Source: Epiperipatus broadwayi (taxonomy: Eukaryota > Onychophora > Udeonychophora > Euonychophora > Peripatidae). Taken from it: DNA of 64,000 nt. A model generated the notes under the pieces. That model ran no database searches. It was not told where the DNA came from and saw nothing but the letters and a program-made list of their open reading frames with translations. A program made the position numbers and the translations under genes. Positions 32,906 to 44,360 of this stretch are shown piece after piece (position 1 is the first letter of the stretch; every line of letters begins with the position of its first letter). The stretch spans positions 6,032,650 through 6,096,649 of the forward strand of contig JAQFVV010000071.1 of assembly GCA_028023455.1 (NCBI GenBank), in the 5' to 3' direction.

Positions 32906-33790
32906 AATATAAATTATATGATTTGACAAATGGAATTTTATTTATATAGAGAAACAATTTATCTACCACAAATGAGTATATCCGACAATTTAGAATTTCA
33001 TTTACATATTTTTAGGTACTTATTTTATTTAATACTTAGATTTAGAATTTTTGCTTTTACTTTTAGAGTTTTATTTTGGTAGTTTTTAAATACTTAAGAT
33101 AAAAGAAAAATTAGTTTGATTCCTTAAACATTTTTGTTTCTCCTAAAAGATTTTATTAAAATAACATAAGTGATTTTAATAATCAAAGTTTAACTCAAGT
33201 TAAATCATCAATCTTTCTTCCAAAGAAAAGTTTTTAAAAATAATATCCAAACAGGGCTATTACAAGTAATTTGGAAATTGTTTTCAATTGTGACTTGATA
33301 ATGAATGGACATAATTGTGTCATATATAAATCATGTAATCGAATATGCCATATGTTGTAGTGAATGCACTTAATTTGCACATGTAAAATACAGAAACATT
33401 TTCTGACTTTTTGTGTTTGCATTTTTTATTTTTATGTGACTATTCTTAATTGTAATCATTTTTGTTACCATTTCTGTCTTGCATGTCTTCAATTGACAAA
33501 TTTAAATGGAATAATATTACGATCACCAGATAAGATGAGTTCAAAAAAGAAAGAGTGCTTCTGTTGAGTTCAAAAAAGAAATTGGGGGAGGGGGGATCCT
33601 GGGTTAAGAATTATACAATTGCTTATAAAGAAAAGAGGTGCTTGGATAACTGTAAATTTTAGTACTTGAATAAGTTAACAATATATTAAGGCTATAGTCT
33701 TAAGAACATGTGCCTGAAAAACGACAGTAGAACCTCTGCAAATCTTAACACAAGATTTATTTAAAAGACAAGAGCAGATTTTTATACATG
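32906..33790. other. AT-rich spacer
   Basis: No gene. A G-rich patch (GGGGGAGGGGGG) lies near 33,583-33,594. Confidence 0.4.
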
Positions 33791-33792
33791 GA

Positions 33793-33883
33793 AAAAAATA
33801 AGACATCCCCTGAAAATAATCCCTACAGTGTCTTTTGAAGCAAAAATTAATATAAGACCCAGTGTTATTTTTCAGGGAAACAT
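33793..33883 (-). repeat. Family E MITE, copy 2
   Basis: AAAATAAGACATCCCCTGAA at the left, GCAAAAATTAATATAAGACC in the middle and TTTTTCAGGGAAACATG at the right reproduce the short-form MITE of this group. Confidence 0.75.
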
Positions 33884-34036
33884 GCTATGTGAGGTTAATG
33901 CTATATAAATATACATGTGGAAAAGTGCATAAATGAATAAGCATTAAACTTCCCTTAATAGTGGATCATTGCTATAATTATTATTTATTAATTAAAATTT
34001 ATATATAAACCAACAAATGTTGCAAATAAATAAAAT

Positions 34037-34124
34037 GCAATAATGTCTTCCTGAAAATAAACCCTACAGTGTATTTTGGAGCAAAAATTAATATAAGACC
34101 CAATCTTATTTTTAGGGAAACATG
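34037..34124 (-). repeat. Family E MITE, copy 3
   Basis: Same structure as copy 2. Its left end has decayed (TAATGTCTTCCTGAAAATAA); it retains GCAAAAATTAATATAAGACC and TTTAGGGAAACATG. Confidence 0.72.
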
Positions 34125-34361
34125 ATATGTGAGGTGAATGCTCTATATGGATGTGGAAAAATGCATAAATGACTAAGCATTAAATTTCCCTTAATAATGG
34201 ATAACTGCTGTAATTATTATTTTCTAAGTGAAATTTATATATAAACCATCAAATATTTCCAAGAAATAAAATGCAATAAATAAGAAAAGAGAGATGAAAC
34301 ATGAACTAGTTATAAATTAACCAAAAACTTAATAAAAATAACAAACAAAACTACTGTATAT

Positions 34362-34832
34362 TTTCATGAAGGGTTCTGTTGATGGTATTTTAGTTATATT
34401 TACATATTGGATTATTTTTATCATCAAATATGAGTATTGAATATATTAACAAAAGTCAACTTTGCCCTTATAAAAAGTGGAGAAGTCAGGAGGAACCTCA
34501 TAAATAAGGATATGAAATTTCTCTGATTGTTGCCTTTGGCGGGATGGCTCAGTTGGTTAGAGTATCATCTTAAAATTCAATACTCAAGAATCTAAGGGTC
34601 CAGGTTCAATTCCCATGCTAGTATTGTCACTGGTCATGCCAGCAACACCTGAAGAAGAGGAGAGAATAATGTCTTTCAAAACATTCAGATTCTGGCCTGT
34701 GTGCTATTACTAACAGTTGAATCTATTTGGACTATTTAAATGAAGTTAAATTTTTCTAAAGACATTTAATGCTCATATTAAATTATGGAAGTAGTCCAAC
34801 ATATGAATAAAACTATTCTATTACCAATTTTT
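34362..34832 (+). repeat. tRNA-like element with inverted ends (family A), copy 2
   Basis: The core at 34,539-34,625 reads GGCGGGATGGCTCAGTTGGT (A box at 34,545-34,556) and GGTTCAATTCC (B box at 34,603-34,613). The flanks 34,385-34,455 and about 34,735-34,815 are imperfect reverse complements (ACATATTGGATTATTTTTAT against its inverse GAAGTAGTCCAACATATG). A tRNA-derived sequence is therefore enclosed by inverted repeats of about 75-80 bp. The tail with CAGCAACACCTGAAGAAGAG is shared with copy 1 at 5 kb. Confidence 0.75.
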
Positions 34833-34979
34833 AAATTTATTGCCAAATTTTGTATTCACATTTTAACTTTTGGTTATTATTATTTTAGTTTTTTCTCATG
34901 GTATAAAGACTCATCCACTTATTGCAACATTGGTATCACTGTTTTAGAATAAATAATCAAATGATCTTATCATTTAATA

Positions 34980-35090
34980 GATCAAAAGGAGTTTGAGTGC
35001 AGAAAGTACCAAAACTGGAATTGGTCTGAGTACCTTACACTCCAGAGTTTGACATTGTACCATTGCAATAACCCATGCAGGGCACTATTT
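34980..35090 (-). repeat. tRNA-like SINE head (family S), copy
   Basis: The minus strand reads GGTTATTGCAATGGTACAAT then CTCAGACCAATTCC, followed by ACTTTCTGCACTCAAACTCC. This matches the order in the 45.6-kb copy. Confidence 0.45.
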
Positions 35091-37810
35091 AACAATGAAC
35101 ATTATATATTAGATGCTAGAAAAATATTGTTAATAGTATAGATGCGACCTAATAATGGTTATGTGATTAGTATCATTTAAAGGTTGTGCTCTTTACTAGA
35201 GACTTGTTTCATCTAAAAAAAAAGTAGTAAATGTTTTCAAATATGGAATTACCCTTACGGTGACTAGTATTACAGGAACAAAATCAAAGCAAATATAAAC
35301 ACACATCATTGAGGCATATACTAATTCTAAGTGATGAAATGAGCAACAAAATTTCATTAACCAGATTTGCCTCAGAAATAATGGTCTTATGCAGATTTTC
35401 CAGTTTTGGGTATGTCAGTGGCACTGTAATCTCTGTATGTTCTTTAAGTTGTTTTAAACCTATCTACAAACTTACATTAACATGTACAATTTTATTTTAT
35501 GCAATAATAATTTAAAATTATTAGTTGAAAAAAACTGAAGATGGCTGTATTATATGGACCTTATAGATAAGGCTAATAGCCTAATTTGAATAGAAATGCC
35601 ATGAGGGATGTGGGCATAGATGTCAATAGAAGTGATAGATTTTGATTGGTGGAATGTTTTAACCTAAGGCTTCCATTTCTAAAGAAAAATTGTAATTTTC
35701 AGTAATTTGTTTACAAATTAAAGATTATTTAGGCAATATTTTTGTAAAAGACTTATTTTAAACCAAAATCATATGTCAATAATAGATTATCTTTTGAAAA
35801 CAATTTATTTTTTAAAACACATCTCTTAAAAAGTTGGTTAAGGCAAAGCAGAAGCAGTTTATTATTGGGTAAACTAAAATCACCTTTGTCCAAATGGTAA
35901 AGAAAATATTTTTACAAAATTTAATAACAATAAATAATATATTAATTTTTAATTGTTTTCTTTCTTTAATGATTTGATTGATAACTAACCTCAAATATAT
36001 TCTTTTTTAAAAAACATAAAATTCATATTTCATTCTACCAACTTTTTGAATAGATAAATTACACCTAATTTCACCAAATGCTATTGTTATAGATAAAAAC
36101 TCTATTTAGAAATTTATTTTTATATTTTGCAAACATCAAATATTAACTTAAAATGCCTATCACTTGAAGGCTTAACATTTGTAATAAATAATGTTAGATT
36201 TATCAATATGCGATATAAAAATATTTAATTGTAAAAAAAATATTCAAGTTATAAAGGAATTTTAACAAAAGACTCACTAGATCCCATTCATAACAAAAAG
36301 GTGGGATTTGCTGCTGAACACATTAAGAGAAGATAAAATGTTTTATGAAGGAGAACTTGATAGAAACTTACTTGCATAGACATATCACAAGCTCAGTTTA
36401 GTGTAATAAAAAATGAGAACTAAAGTAATTGAAACTACTATTTTTGATGTTCCAACATCACATGACTCCTAAGTAACAAACTAATTGATCTTCTATTACT
36501 AAATAGAATATTTTTTTTAATAAATCACTTTATTCATTGTATTTTTAAACTTTTACATAAATCGTATTTAAATTTTATGCATGATTAAAGGGTGGCTAAT
36601 AGTGTTTCTATCAATTTAAATTTTTGAAGATATAACTTTTGTATGTATTCAAATCTGTAATCTTTATTTTAGACTTGATTTGTCAATGATTTGCAATCTG
36701 ACAATTACTTTTTTTTTCAGTAGGTTTGCCTGCGATCGTTTAAGAAAAATAAATAGATAGAATTTTCGAAAATTGTTTTGATTTATAATATTCCTGTCAG
36801 CTTATTATTTTCCACAAAAATTGCTGTTGTTTGTCTTTGAGTTGGTTTAAATAATCACATCAAAAACATACTGAATTTTATATGCTTCATTGCTCTTTAT
36901 TATACGGTTGAACAGTTCTAAAATAAACAAATAATATTTGTATATATATAAATTTGAAAGTAGTTGCAAAAATAATATCTAGTAATCTAAACACATACTA
37001 TATATTGTAACTATATAAATAATGACATAGTAGTGTATACTAGTCATTGTAACTAATAAAATAAATGATATAACCATTTAACTAATATAAATATATAGTT
37101 TGTCATTATAACTGAATAAAGAATGACAGTGAAATCAATATAGTTACATTACACTTATCTCTAATAATAGATTCTTTCAACAAAGAATCATCCCTTTTCT
37201 GAATGATTTTCAAATTGTTAGGCCGGCATTACTTTTCTGAGCAGGTTGGCTGTTTTGCTTTCAATGTCTAATTGTCTTAAAGAATAATGCCATGGAATAC
37301 TAAGCATTAAACCTCCACAAAAAAAAAATCTCAAAAGATTTTTTATGCGAAGCAACAACCAGCAAGAAGACAAAATCCTACTGAAAATAAATTCACAACA
37401 AACAGCGAGAAGTATCCACATTCCGAAATTCTAGGTAATAAATAACATTATCTTATTTCCATTTCTAATTAAAGTAGCCATTGCAATAATTTGAAGCCGC
37501 CCAGAGTCAATTAACAATGAACTCTATAGCATGCATAAAGAACTATTGGTGTGCATGTTTTAAATATCAAATATTATTTAATGCTTTGTTATATGATATT
37601 CTAGTGTATGAATTAAGAATGTATGTAGTCATTATATGTAATTATCATTGTCTAATTTAATTAAGTTTCTATAAAAGTAATTAAAATTAGGATAATAAGT
37701 ACTTATTTAAAAATAAATTATCTTGAAACCTAATATTTGTTGGTCAATTCTTTACCACTAATTAAAGCAATAATGTATTAGATTATTCTTTTGATTGAGC
37801 TAGTCATGGG
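35091..37810. other. AT-rich spacer
   Basis: About 2.7 kb without a recognisable gene. Short imperfect repeats of ATGACA/CATTGTAACTAATA type occur near 37,020-37,130. The frames at 35,309, 35,812 and 37,218 have no family motifs. Confidence 0.45.
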
Positions 37811-37811
37811 A

Positions 37812-38065
37812 TATTTCGAGCACTGGATTATGGGTCTACTGTCCAGACACATTAGTTCTTGTAACTATCTGGTGCCTGATGTTTACCTCAAAACAAATAA
37901 AGTGCTTGGATAGTAGGTGTTTGAATCTAGCAGTCGAGGTGGGCCACAGTCTGGAAATGTGATTCTGTTATGCGTTGCATAGCTCAGTCTGACTGTGGGT
38001 ATCATTAATAGCTCTGCTATCAATGGTATTCTCCCCATTGCTTGAAGGGCCAGTCCGTTCATGTA
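37812..38065 (+). repeat. Dispersed SINE-like repeat D, copy 2
   Basis: Matches the reverse complement of 9.35-9.59 kb along its length (GCACTGGATTATGGGT, CGAGGTGGGCCACAGT, GTGGGTATCATTAATAGCT, TATTCTCCCCATTGCTTGAA). A GTGTTTGAATCTAG near 37,919 resembles a degraded B box. Confidence 0.65.
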
Positions 38066-38552
38066 ATATTTATAAAATAATTTTTTTTGGAAAAGAAAAA
38101 GTAGAAGATTATGTATTTATTTATATATTTTTGGAGAACATATATATTTTAAAAGAAAAAGTGGTATTTTAATTCATTATTGGTGGATAATTGTATTTTT
38201 ATGATGAACTATATATGGTATCTCAAAAATATTCCTGATGTAATCCCACAAATGATTTCAGAACCAGATTGCAAAGAACTAAATTTATCAAATGCATGAA
38301 AGCTTGTTTAAATTATTTTTATTTTATCATCTATTTAAAAGTACTGCCCTCTTCAGATTTTTTTTTTAAATCAATATTCATTAGTTCATAGTTTTGCAAT
38401 TTTTTAAAATAAAAATTGTGAAATATGGGTACCGATGGTCATAGAAGTATAATGTTTAGTGAATGCCAAATAGTGTTTTTTTTTTAAAGCAAAAACCTTT
38501 AGGTGTATATTATTAATTTTTATTTGTTATTTATTAGACTAGAAATCAATTT
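38066..38552. other. AT-rich spacer
   Basis: Nothing recognised. Confidence 0.4.
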
Positions 38553-38695
38553 AATGAATAATATTTCTGTAGTGTTATTTTTTTTTACATATTTTTCATC
38601 ATATGTTTATGATTACATCTCTCCACAAGATGTTAAAGCCCTACCTTGTGAGAGAGTGATATAGTAAAAATAACACTACAGAAATATTATTCATT
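38553..38695. mobile_element. 143-bp MITE (family F), copy 1
   Basis: Perfect terminal inverted repeats of about 27 bp: AATGAATAATATTTCTGTAG at the left and its exact inverse at the right, extending into GTGTTATTTTT. The interior is AT-rich with TCTCTCCACAAGATG and CTTGTGAGAGAG, which can extend the stem. Confidence 0.88.
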
Positions 38696-39252
38696 CAAAA
38701 CCTTTGGGTGTTTTAACAAGTTTGTTATGAATTAACTTTTTAAAGAGAAAATTATAAAGCATTGTGGGAGAGAGGTATGCAAACAGAAAATTAATTTTAA
38801 TAAACAAGTTATCAATTTGTAATTATTGGCTCATTATTTATATGTAGCATATTGATAGAAGGATGGACCTGGAGAATTACAGGTGTCTGTCTCAAATCTC
38901 AGTCTGTAACATCTAGTACTCAAACATCACCTTACCTCCTCAGCAAATTATCATTAAGGTATTCTTTGTGCTTTATGGCATTTTGCAGAATTATAGAGTG
39001 ATGGACATGAAATCTAAATTTTCTTGCAGTTTCATGTGTCATTTTCAGTGCATGAAGGTCACATGACTTTCCATGTGACTCATCATTTAATTAACAATAA
39101 ATAAGTTTTATAGTTATTCTAGAGATTGCCATGAAACTAATCTCTTTTTTTTCTTTTAATTTTAGCATATAATAATGCTTTTAAATTTTCAAACTAATGA
39201 TAAGGAAGATAATTGTCATTAAAAATGGAAAAAAGAAAGTCCATTATGCTGT
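38696..39252. other. Spacer of average complexity
   Basis: Includes a moderately GC-balanced stretch at 38,860-39,090 with no recognisable frame or repeat. Confidence 0.35.
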
Positions 39253-39336
39253 AATGAATAATATTTCTGTAGTGTAATTTTCATTACATCATTCTCCCAC
39301 AAGGTAGGGAATTGTACACTACAGAAATTCATTATT
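39253..39336. mobile_element. MITE (family F), copy 2, shortened
   Basis: Same left terminus as copy 1 (AATGAATAATATTTCTGTAG). The right terminus TACACTACAGAAATTCATTA has lost a few bases. The interior is only about 40 bp and keeps CTCCCACAAGGTAG. Confidence 0.8.
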
Positions 39337-40585
39337 GGATAATCTCTAGTTTAATGAGTGATTAATAAAAATTATTAAAATCCATAATGCTGTTGTTTTC
39401 ATATAATTTTTTTTTTTAAAAAGTAATAAAAATGTCAATATATGACAGCTACTGTAGAATATATATCTATTTAAAATTATACATATTTTCTATAATAACT
39501 GTTATATATTGATATTCTTATTACTTTTTTATAAAAATAATTATCTATATTTTTATTAAAATTTTAGATTACAATTGTTTTATGATGAAAAATATGTTAA
39601 ATAATATAAATTAAAGACAGAGAGTAAAAAACGCATATACATCAAACTGATAATAAATATTTTATTTAGTTGAGTCTAATGTATCAAAATGTACATAAAT
39701 TGATAATTAGTTGTTGTTGTTTTTTTTTTAAATGTTGCATCATAACTAAAAGTTTTTTTACTGATATATAGAGTTTTCTTTTTTTAAAAAAGGTAACCCA
39801 TCTGTTTTTTTTTTTCATTAAATAAAAATGATATATAAAAATAATTTACCATGAAAGCTTAACTTTTGTTAACTTTCTTAATTTTCTTGATGAGGCACTT
39901 TGGATGAGAGTCAATTTGTTATTTATTGAGAGAAATTGCTAACTTTTTTAACTGTTAAAATTATATATATTTTATTCTAATATTTTAATTCCAAAAAAAG
40001 TCTGTAGATATCAGGATAATTAAAAATTTGGCAACTTGAATCACTTTTAAGCTCTGCATTGATTGTTTCTCTAACTTTGTTAAAAATAGAACATTATATT
40101 TTCAAATAGGTTGAATTGCAGAAAAGGCAGTTACAAGCTGTTTGCTAACACAAAATCAGTTATTATCTGTAAGAATATAATTATATCTTTGAGGCATAAT
40201 TTTGTAAATTTATCAGATATTGATACCTATTCATTCACATTTTAAATACAAATGTCCAATAATAAAGATTTTGTCTATTTTCTGAAGTGAAACTGTTCCT
40301 CCTAACAGTTGATGATGAAAATTGTTTATTGTTTTGATTACAATGTAATGTTTTTAATATTTTCAAAAGTCAAATGTGATATTTTAATATTTTTTTTGTT
40401 TCTATCCAAAAATATCTAAAAATGAAGATATATTTATTATATTCTGATAAATAATAATGCTTTAATATTAAAATTAAAGTTAAAAGCTTTTCATCAGAAA
40501 AAATAATTAAAAGTGTCACAGTGGAAGTCTACTCATTAATGTGAATTATTCTCTATTTAACATCTACAATGCTATTTTTTCCAGT
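39337..40585. other. AT-rich spacer
   Basis: Poly-T and poly-A rich. No gene. Confidence 0.4.
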
Positions 40586-40589
40586 GCCT

Positions 40590-40712
40590 CTGAATTAGTG
40601 TGATAATAGAGCATCAAACTCTAGTGTAGAGTTTTCAGATCAATTTCAGCATTGCTACTTTTGGTGCTTGATCTTTTTATGAACTCTTGAGTAATAAAGC
40701 TATCCAACTATT
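40590..40712 (+). repeat. tRNA-like SINE (family S), copy
   Basis: Reads AGTGTGATAATAGAGCATCA, then TCAGATCAATTTC as a degraded B box, then TTTTTATGAACTCTTGAGTA and ATAAAGC. The tail matches the reverse complements at 24.8 and 45.6 kb. Confidence 0.5.
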
Positions 40713-41039
40713 ATTTTATTTTTTCAAAAAAATTCTGCAGTAAGTATATAAATATAGTCTCTAGAATATAGTTACAGACACATCACCAACTTACCTCATT
40801 TATTCTTTCCTTTTTAATGCTACTCATTAACAAATCTAGTTCAAATTCTTTTCTTGTGTTCATTCTTTGTTTTCTGAGATGTCACTCTACCTTTAAACCT
40901 CATATCTCTGGAATTGAAATTCCCCTCCTTAACAAACTAACATAAATCAAAATCCTTGCCACTCCTGATATTTTGGTAGCCATGAAGATATTTTCTTGAT
41001 TAGCTTTAGCTTATCTCTATAATTTTTTGTTACATTCAT
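40713..41039. other. Spacer, possibly upstream LINE remnant
   Basis: May contain decayed sequence upstream of the LINE RT, but no motif is secure. Confidence 0.3.
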
Positions 41040-42779
41040 TTATTATCTGTTAATTATTATCCATCAATTACTAGCAATTATAGGCTGATTTCAATTATTT
41101 CTGTTATTGATAAGTTATTTGAGATGATAATTAAGGATAAGATGATATTCTAAAATATACATAAAGTGATTTCTGTACACTAATTTAGCTTTGTTGTTGG
41201 AAGGAATACTTTGAATGATCTTTATAATCATGTACATCAGTTAACATTGTCATTAGATAAGGACCTTAAGACAGTGGCTGTTCATATGAATTTATCCAAA
41301 GCATTTGACTCTGTTAAGCATGCAATTCTTACGCATTAATTGTGTTCATATAATTTTTGAGGATATGTTGTTTTCTTGTTAATATGTTATCTAAAAGACA
41401 AAAAACAGGCTACTAAAATACATGATGTTTTTAGTGTTTTTAGATTTGTTAATCATAGAATTCCACAAGGATTTGTATTCTGTTTTATTGTATTTTTAAT
41501 ACATACAAATAATATTTTAAGTCTTCCTTTGAATGCACTGATTTATAGTTTTTCTGATGTTTATGTTGCTGCTCAATATAACATACTTGAAAAAGTTATT
41601 AACAATAACTGGCTTGAGAGTGGAAAGAACAGCAGCTTCACACTCCCAAATCAAGATGCTTCAGATTGGCCTATATAAGTGGAAAGTTAGATTAAAAATA
41701 AGATGGCAGTTTTTATCTTTATAAAATTTGCTATCTTGTATCGTAGTTTGGGGGATCCCTCTATCAGCAAACTAAAGATATTTTTTGACTATTATAAATT
41801 TCAAGGTGCATTTGATGCAGAGTATAGCCTGTCTTAAACATATTTAAATATACTCTCTATGCACTTAATAAATAATTACAACTTTATAACTGTCAATTAA
41901 AATAAAATTATGATATTCTATTTTCTTATAAATGCACTCCACATTCACTTAAGTATCAGTACTTGTAATCAATTGAAAGTTCATTCCAATAGTATTTGTG
42001 TATGTGGAGATGTCATTTTCATTGGTAACTACTCTTATTTAGATGTTTTTATTGATTTGTGGCTATCTTGATCATGCCATAATGCCTTCTTGGGTTCTTG
42101 GTTATGCAAAATTTATTTTATTATCTAATAAAATTCTTGCATAGTTCTATATTGATGTCTATTTATTTTGCTTATTATCAAAGTATATATATTTTATTAT
42201 CTCCATTTGGGATAATCATACTGATTTCTCACTGTCCTCATTATGTACTTTACAAAATGATCCCATGTGTATTATTTTGGTAAGTCTAGATTAACTTCTG
42301 TGCATGATATCTATGTTAATTCTTATGTGCTGTCTGTTCTTAAACTATATAATTATAGAATTATTATTGATATGTATCATCATCATTTTCTTATGTGTCA
42401 TAAAGTGTCTGACGTAAATACCTACTTAGCTAAGAATTTTCAATTGACATTGCCAGATTTTTACTAGGTAATCATAGGCAATTTAGTTATAATGATCTCA
42501 GACTGTTTAATTCTTTCATTGCTGACTACTCAATAAATGTTCTTAATTTATCTTTTTAAATATTCAAGAATTGTTTGAAACTTTGGTTACTGCATTAACT
42601 GTAATTATATTTATTATTGTTGTTTTAACATTTGTATGTATTGTATTTGGCAGATATGTATATATTCTTTCTTTTTTTTGTATGTGTGTAATTAATTTTT
42701 ATTGTTACTCTCGACATATATAATTCAAAATTTAAATAATAAGTGCAATAATGGTCAAGGTTAAATGCGTTTGTGATCA
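41040..42779 (+). pseudogene. Jockey/CR1-like LINE remnant (RT core and C-terminal region)
   Basis: Plus-strand pieces follow the non-LTR RT order: SNYRLISIISVIDKLFEMII (from 41,074), then TVAVHMNLSKAFDSVKHAIL (about 41,273). In the latter the first catalytic aspartate of the LDLSKAFD box is asparagine. Next is HRIPQGFVFCFIVFLIHTNN (41,456), the GVPQGSVLGPLLFLIYIND box. The F/YADD region (ALIYSFSDVYVAAQ) is degraded. A C-terminal end with RQFSYNDLRLFNSF-type sequence lies near 42,475-42,530. Many stops and frameshifts are present and the endonuclease is absent. The 3' UTR is interrupted at 42,780 by a fold-back and resumes at 43,524. A second 3' end of the same LINE follows at 43.74 kb. Confidence 0.8.
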
Positions 42780-43523
42780 TTAAAAACCAGTTAACACTTA
42801 GATAATCCCAATATCAATAACAATCAACAATTTTAAACTACTGTCAAATCAACCTCCTTTTAACAATAAAGGTGAAACCCATCTTTATTAATGGTCTAAT
42901 ATAGTTCTATAGACACTAAAGATTGCAACTTGACGACAGAGATTGAAAATATTGATATAAAGAAGTTTAAACAAATCTCTTTAAACAAATAAATATAATC
43001 TATTTTGAATGCAAACAAATAAATAGTCAATTATAACATTACAAACTCAATTTCAAATTGCACCCAAAGTATTACTTAAGTAATAAATGTAATAATTCTC
43101 AAAGCTACATGGGTTTATAAGTAACCATTAAAAACTAGTCAACACTTAGACAATTCCAATATCAATGACAGTCAACAATTTTAAACTATTGTCAAGGCAA
43201 TATTACACTGATTATTTAAATAATACTTTGTTTGCAATTTAAAATGTATAATTGCAGTTTGTAATTTTATAACTGACTATTTATTAGTCTGCATTCAGAA
43301 GAGGTTATATTTACTTATTTGAAGAGGTTAATTTAACCTTCTTTGTGTCTATAATTTCAATCTCTGTGGTCAAGTTGCAATCTTTAGTGACTATATAAGT
43401 ATAGTGTACCATTAATAAAGGTGGGATTCCACCTTTATTGTTAAAAGGAGGTTGCCTTGACAACAATTTGAGATTGTTAATTGTTATTGATATTGGGATT
43501 GTCTAAGTGTTGACTAGTTTTTA
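42780..43523. mobile_element. 744-bp fold-back element inserted in the LINE 3' UTR
   Basis: The arms 42,780-about 43,105 and about 43,206-43,523 are imperfect reverse complements. Both ends carry TTAAAAAC(C/T)AGT(T/C)AACACTTAG. Shared inner blocks are CCTCCTTTTAACAATAAAGG and ACTAAAGATTGCAACTTGA. The spacer contains a third, direct copy of the terminal 75 bp (43,131-43,205), suggesting nested or rearranged insertion. No coding frame. Confidence 0.85.
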
Positions 43524-43737
43524 ATAATTTCTTTTTTGTATTAATCTTTGTAAATTATTCTCTGTATGATTTTTTTTCCATTATATATGTGTTCTTCTTT
43601 TATAATTAATATAATGACTCTTATGAATCACTCCCTGTACAAGGTCTGACTGTTTAGAGTTATTCTTTTATATACATATATTGTTTATTTAGTAAATAAA
43701 TATTATTGTTATTATAAAATGTCCATTGTAAATGCTC
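43524..43737 (+). pseudogene. Distal 3' UTR of the interrupted LINE
   Basis: The TAATATAATGACTCTTAT...TTTAGAGTTATTCTTTTATA sequence matches 44,108-44,170 in the adjacent second LINE tail. It therefore belongs to the LINE 3' end separated from the body by the fold-back. Confidence 0.6.
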
Positions 43738-44160
43738 CTTTAGCTAAAAAAACTTTCAGTTGACATTGCCAGAATTTTGCTTTGAAAGTTGTTGTAGGCA
43801 ATTTAGTTACAATCATGTCAGATTATTTCTTTAGTCACTGACTAGTCAATAACTCTTTATCATTTTATCTATTTAAGAAATGTTTGAAATTTTGGTTACT
43901 GGGTTATGAGTGACAATATTTTTTTATTTTTTTATTATTGTTAACATATGCATTGTATATAATTAACATCTTTGTGTAATTAATTTTTATATCTATTTTT
44001 TACATTTGTAATTTATTGTTTGTAATAATCATTGTAATGTTATTTTCTGTATGGTTTGTATATAATTAATGTATATATATCATTATCTCTTTTTTTGTAA
44101 TTATTTTAATATAATGAATCTTATAACTCCTCTACAAATTATGCTTGCCTGGAGTTATTT

Positions 44161-44210
<50 letters not shown>

Positions 44211-44225
44211 TATTCATTTATTAAA
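43738..44225 (+). pseudogene. Second 3' tail of the same LINE family
   Basis: GCTAAAAAAACTTTCAGTTG, CAGAATTTTG and AGGCAATTTAGTTACAATCA repeat the segment from 42,429 onward of the first copy. The end runs into a (TA)n tract. It is a 5'-truncated second insertion or a tandem copy. Confidence 0.7.
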
Positions 44226-44229
44226 CAAG

Positions 44230-44263
<34 letters not shown>

Positions 44264-44287
44264 CTTGTTTAATAAATGAATAAATAA
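44167..44287. repeat. (TA)n runs around a perfect 27-bp inverted repeat
   Basis: 44,206-44,232 and 44,261-44,287 are exact reverse complements (TTATTTATTCATTTATTAAA then CAAGCAA). They are separated by 28 bp of pure TA. Another (TA)n precedes at 44,167-44,205. The whole can extrude as a long hairpin. Confidence 0.92.
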
Positions 44288-44360
44288 CTACTACTACTAC
44301 TGCTACTGCTGCCATTAATGATTTTTCCCCTAATGGTTTCAAACAAATTGAATTTTATTT

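Larger units (their letters stand above)
33793..34280 (+). repeat. 241-bp tandem duplication spanning family E MITEs
   Basis: The segment from the MITE through ATGTGAGGTTAATGCT, AAGCATTAAACTTCCC and AATTTATATATAAACCA recurs 241 bp downstream with about 10-15% differences by eye. Two diverged units, each starting with a family E MITE. Confidence 0.8.
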
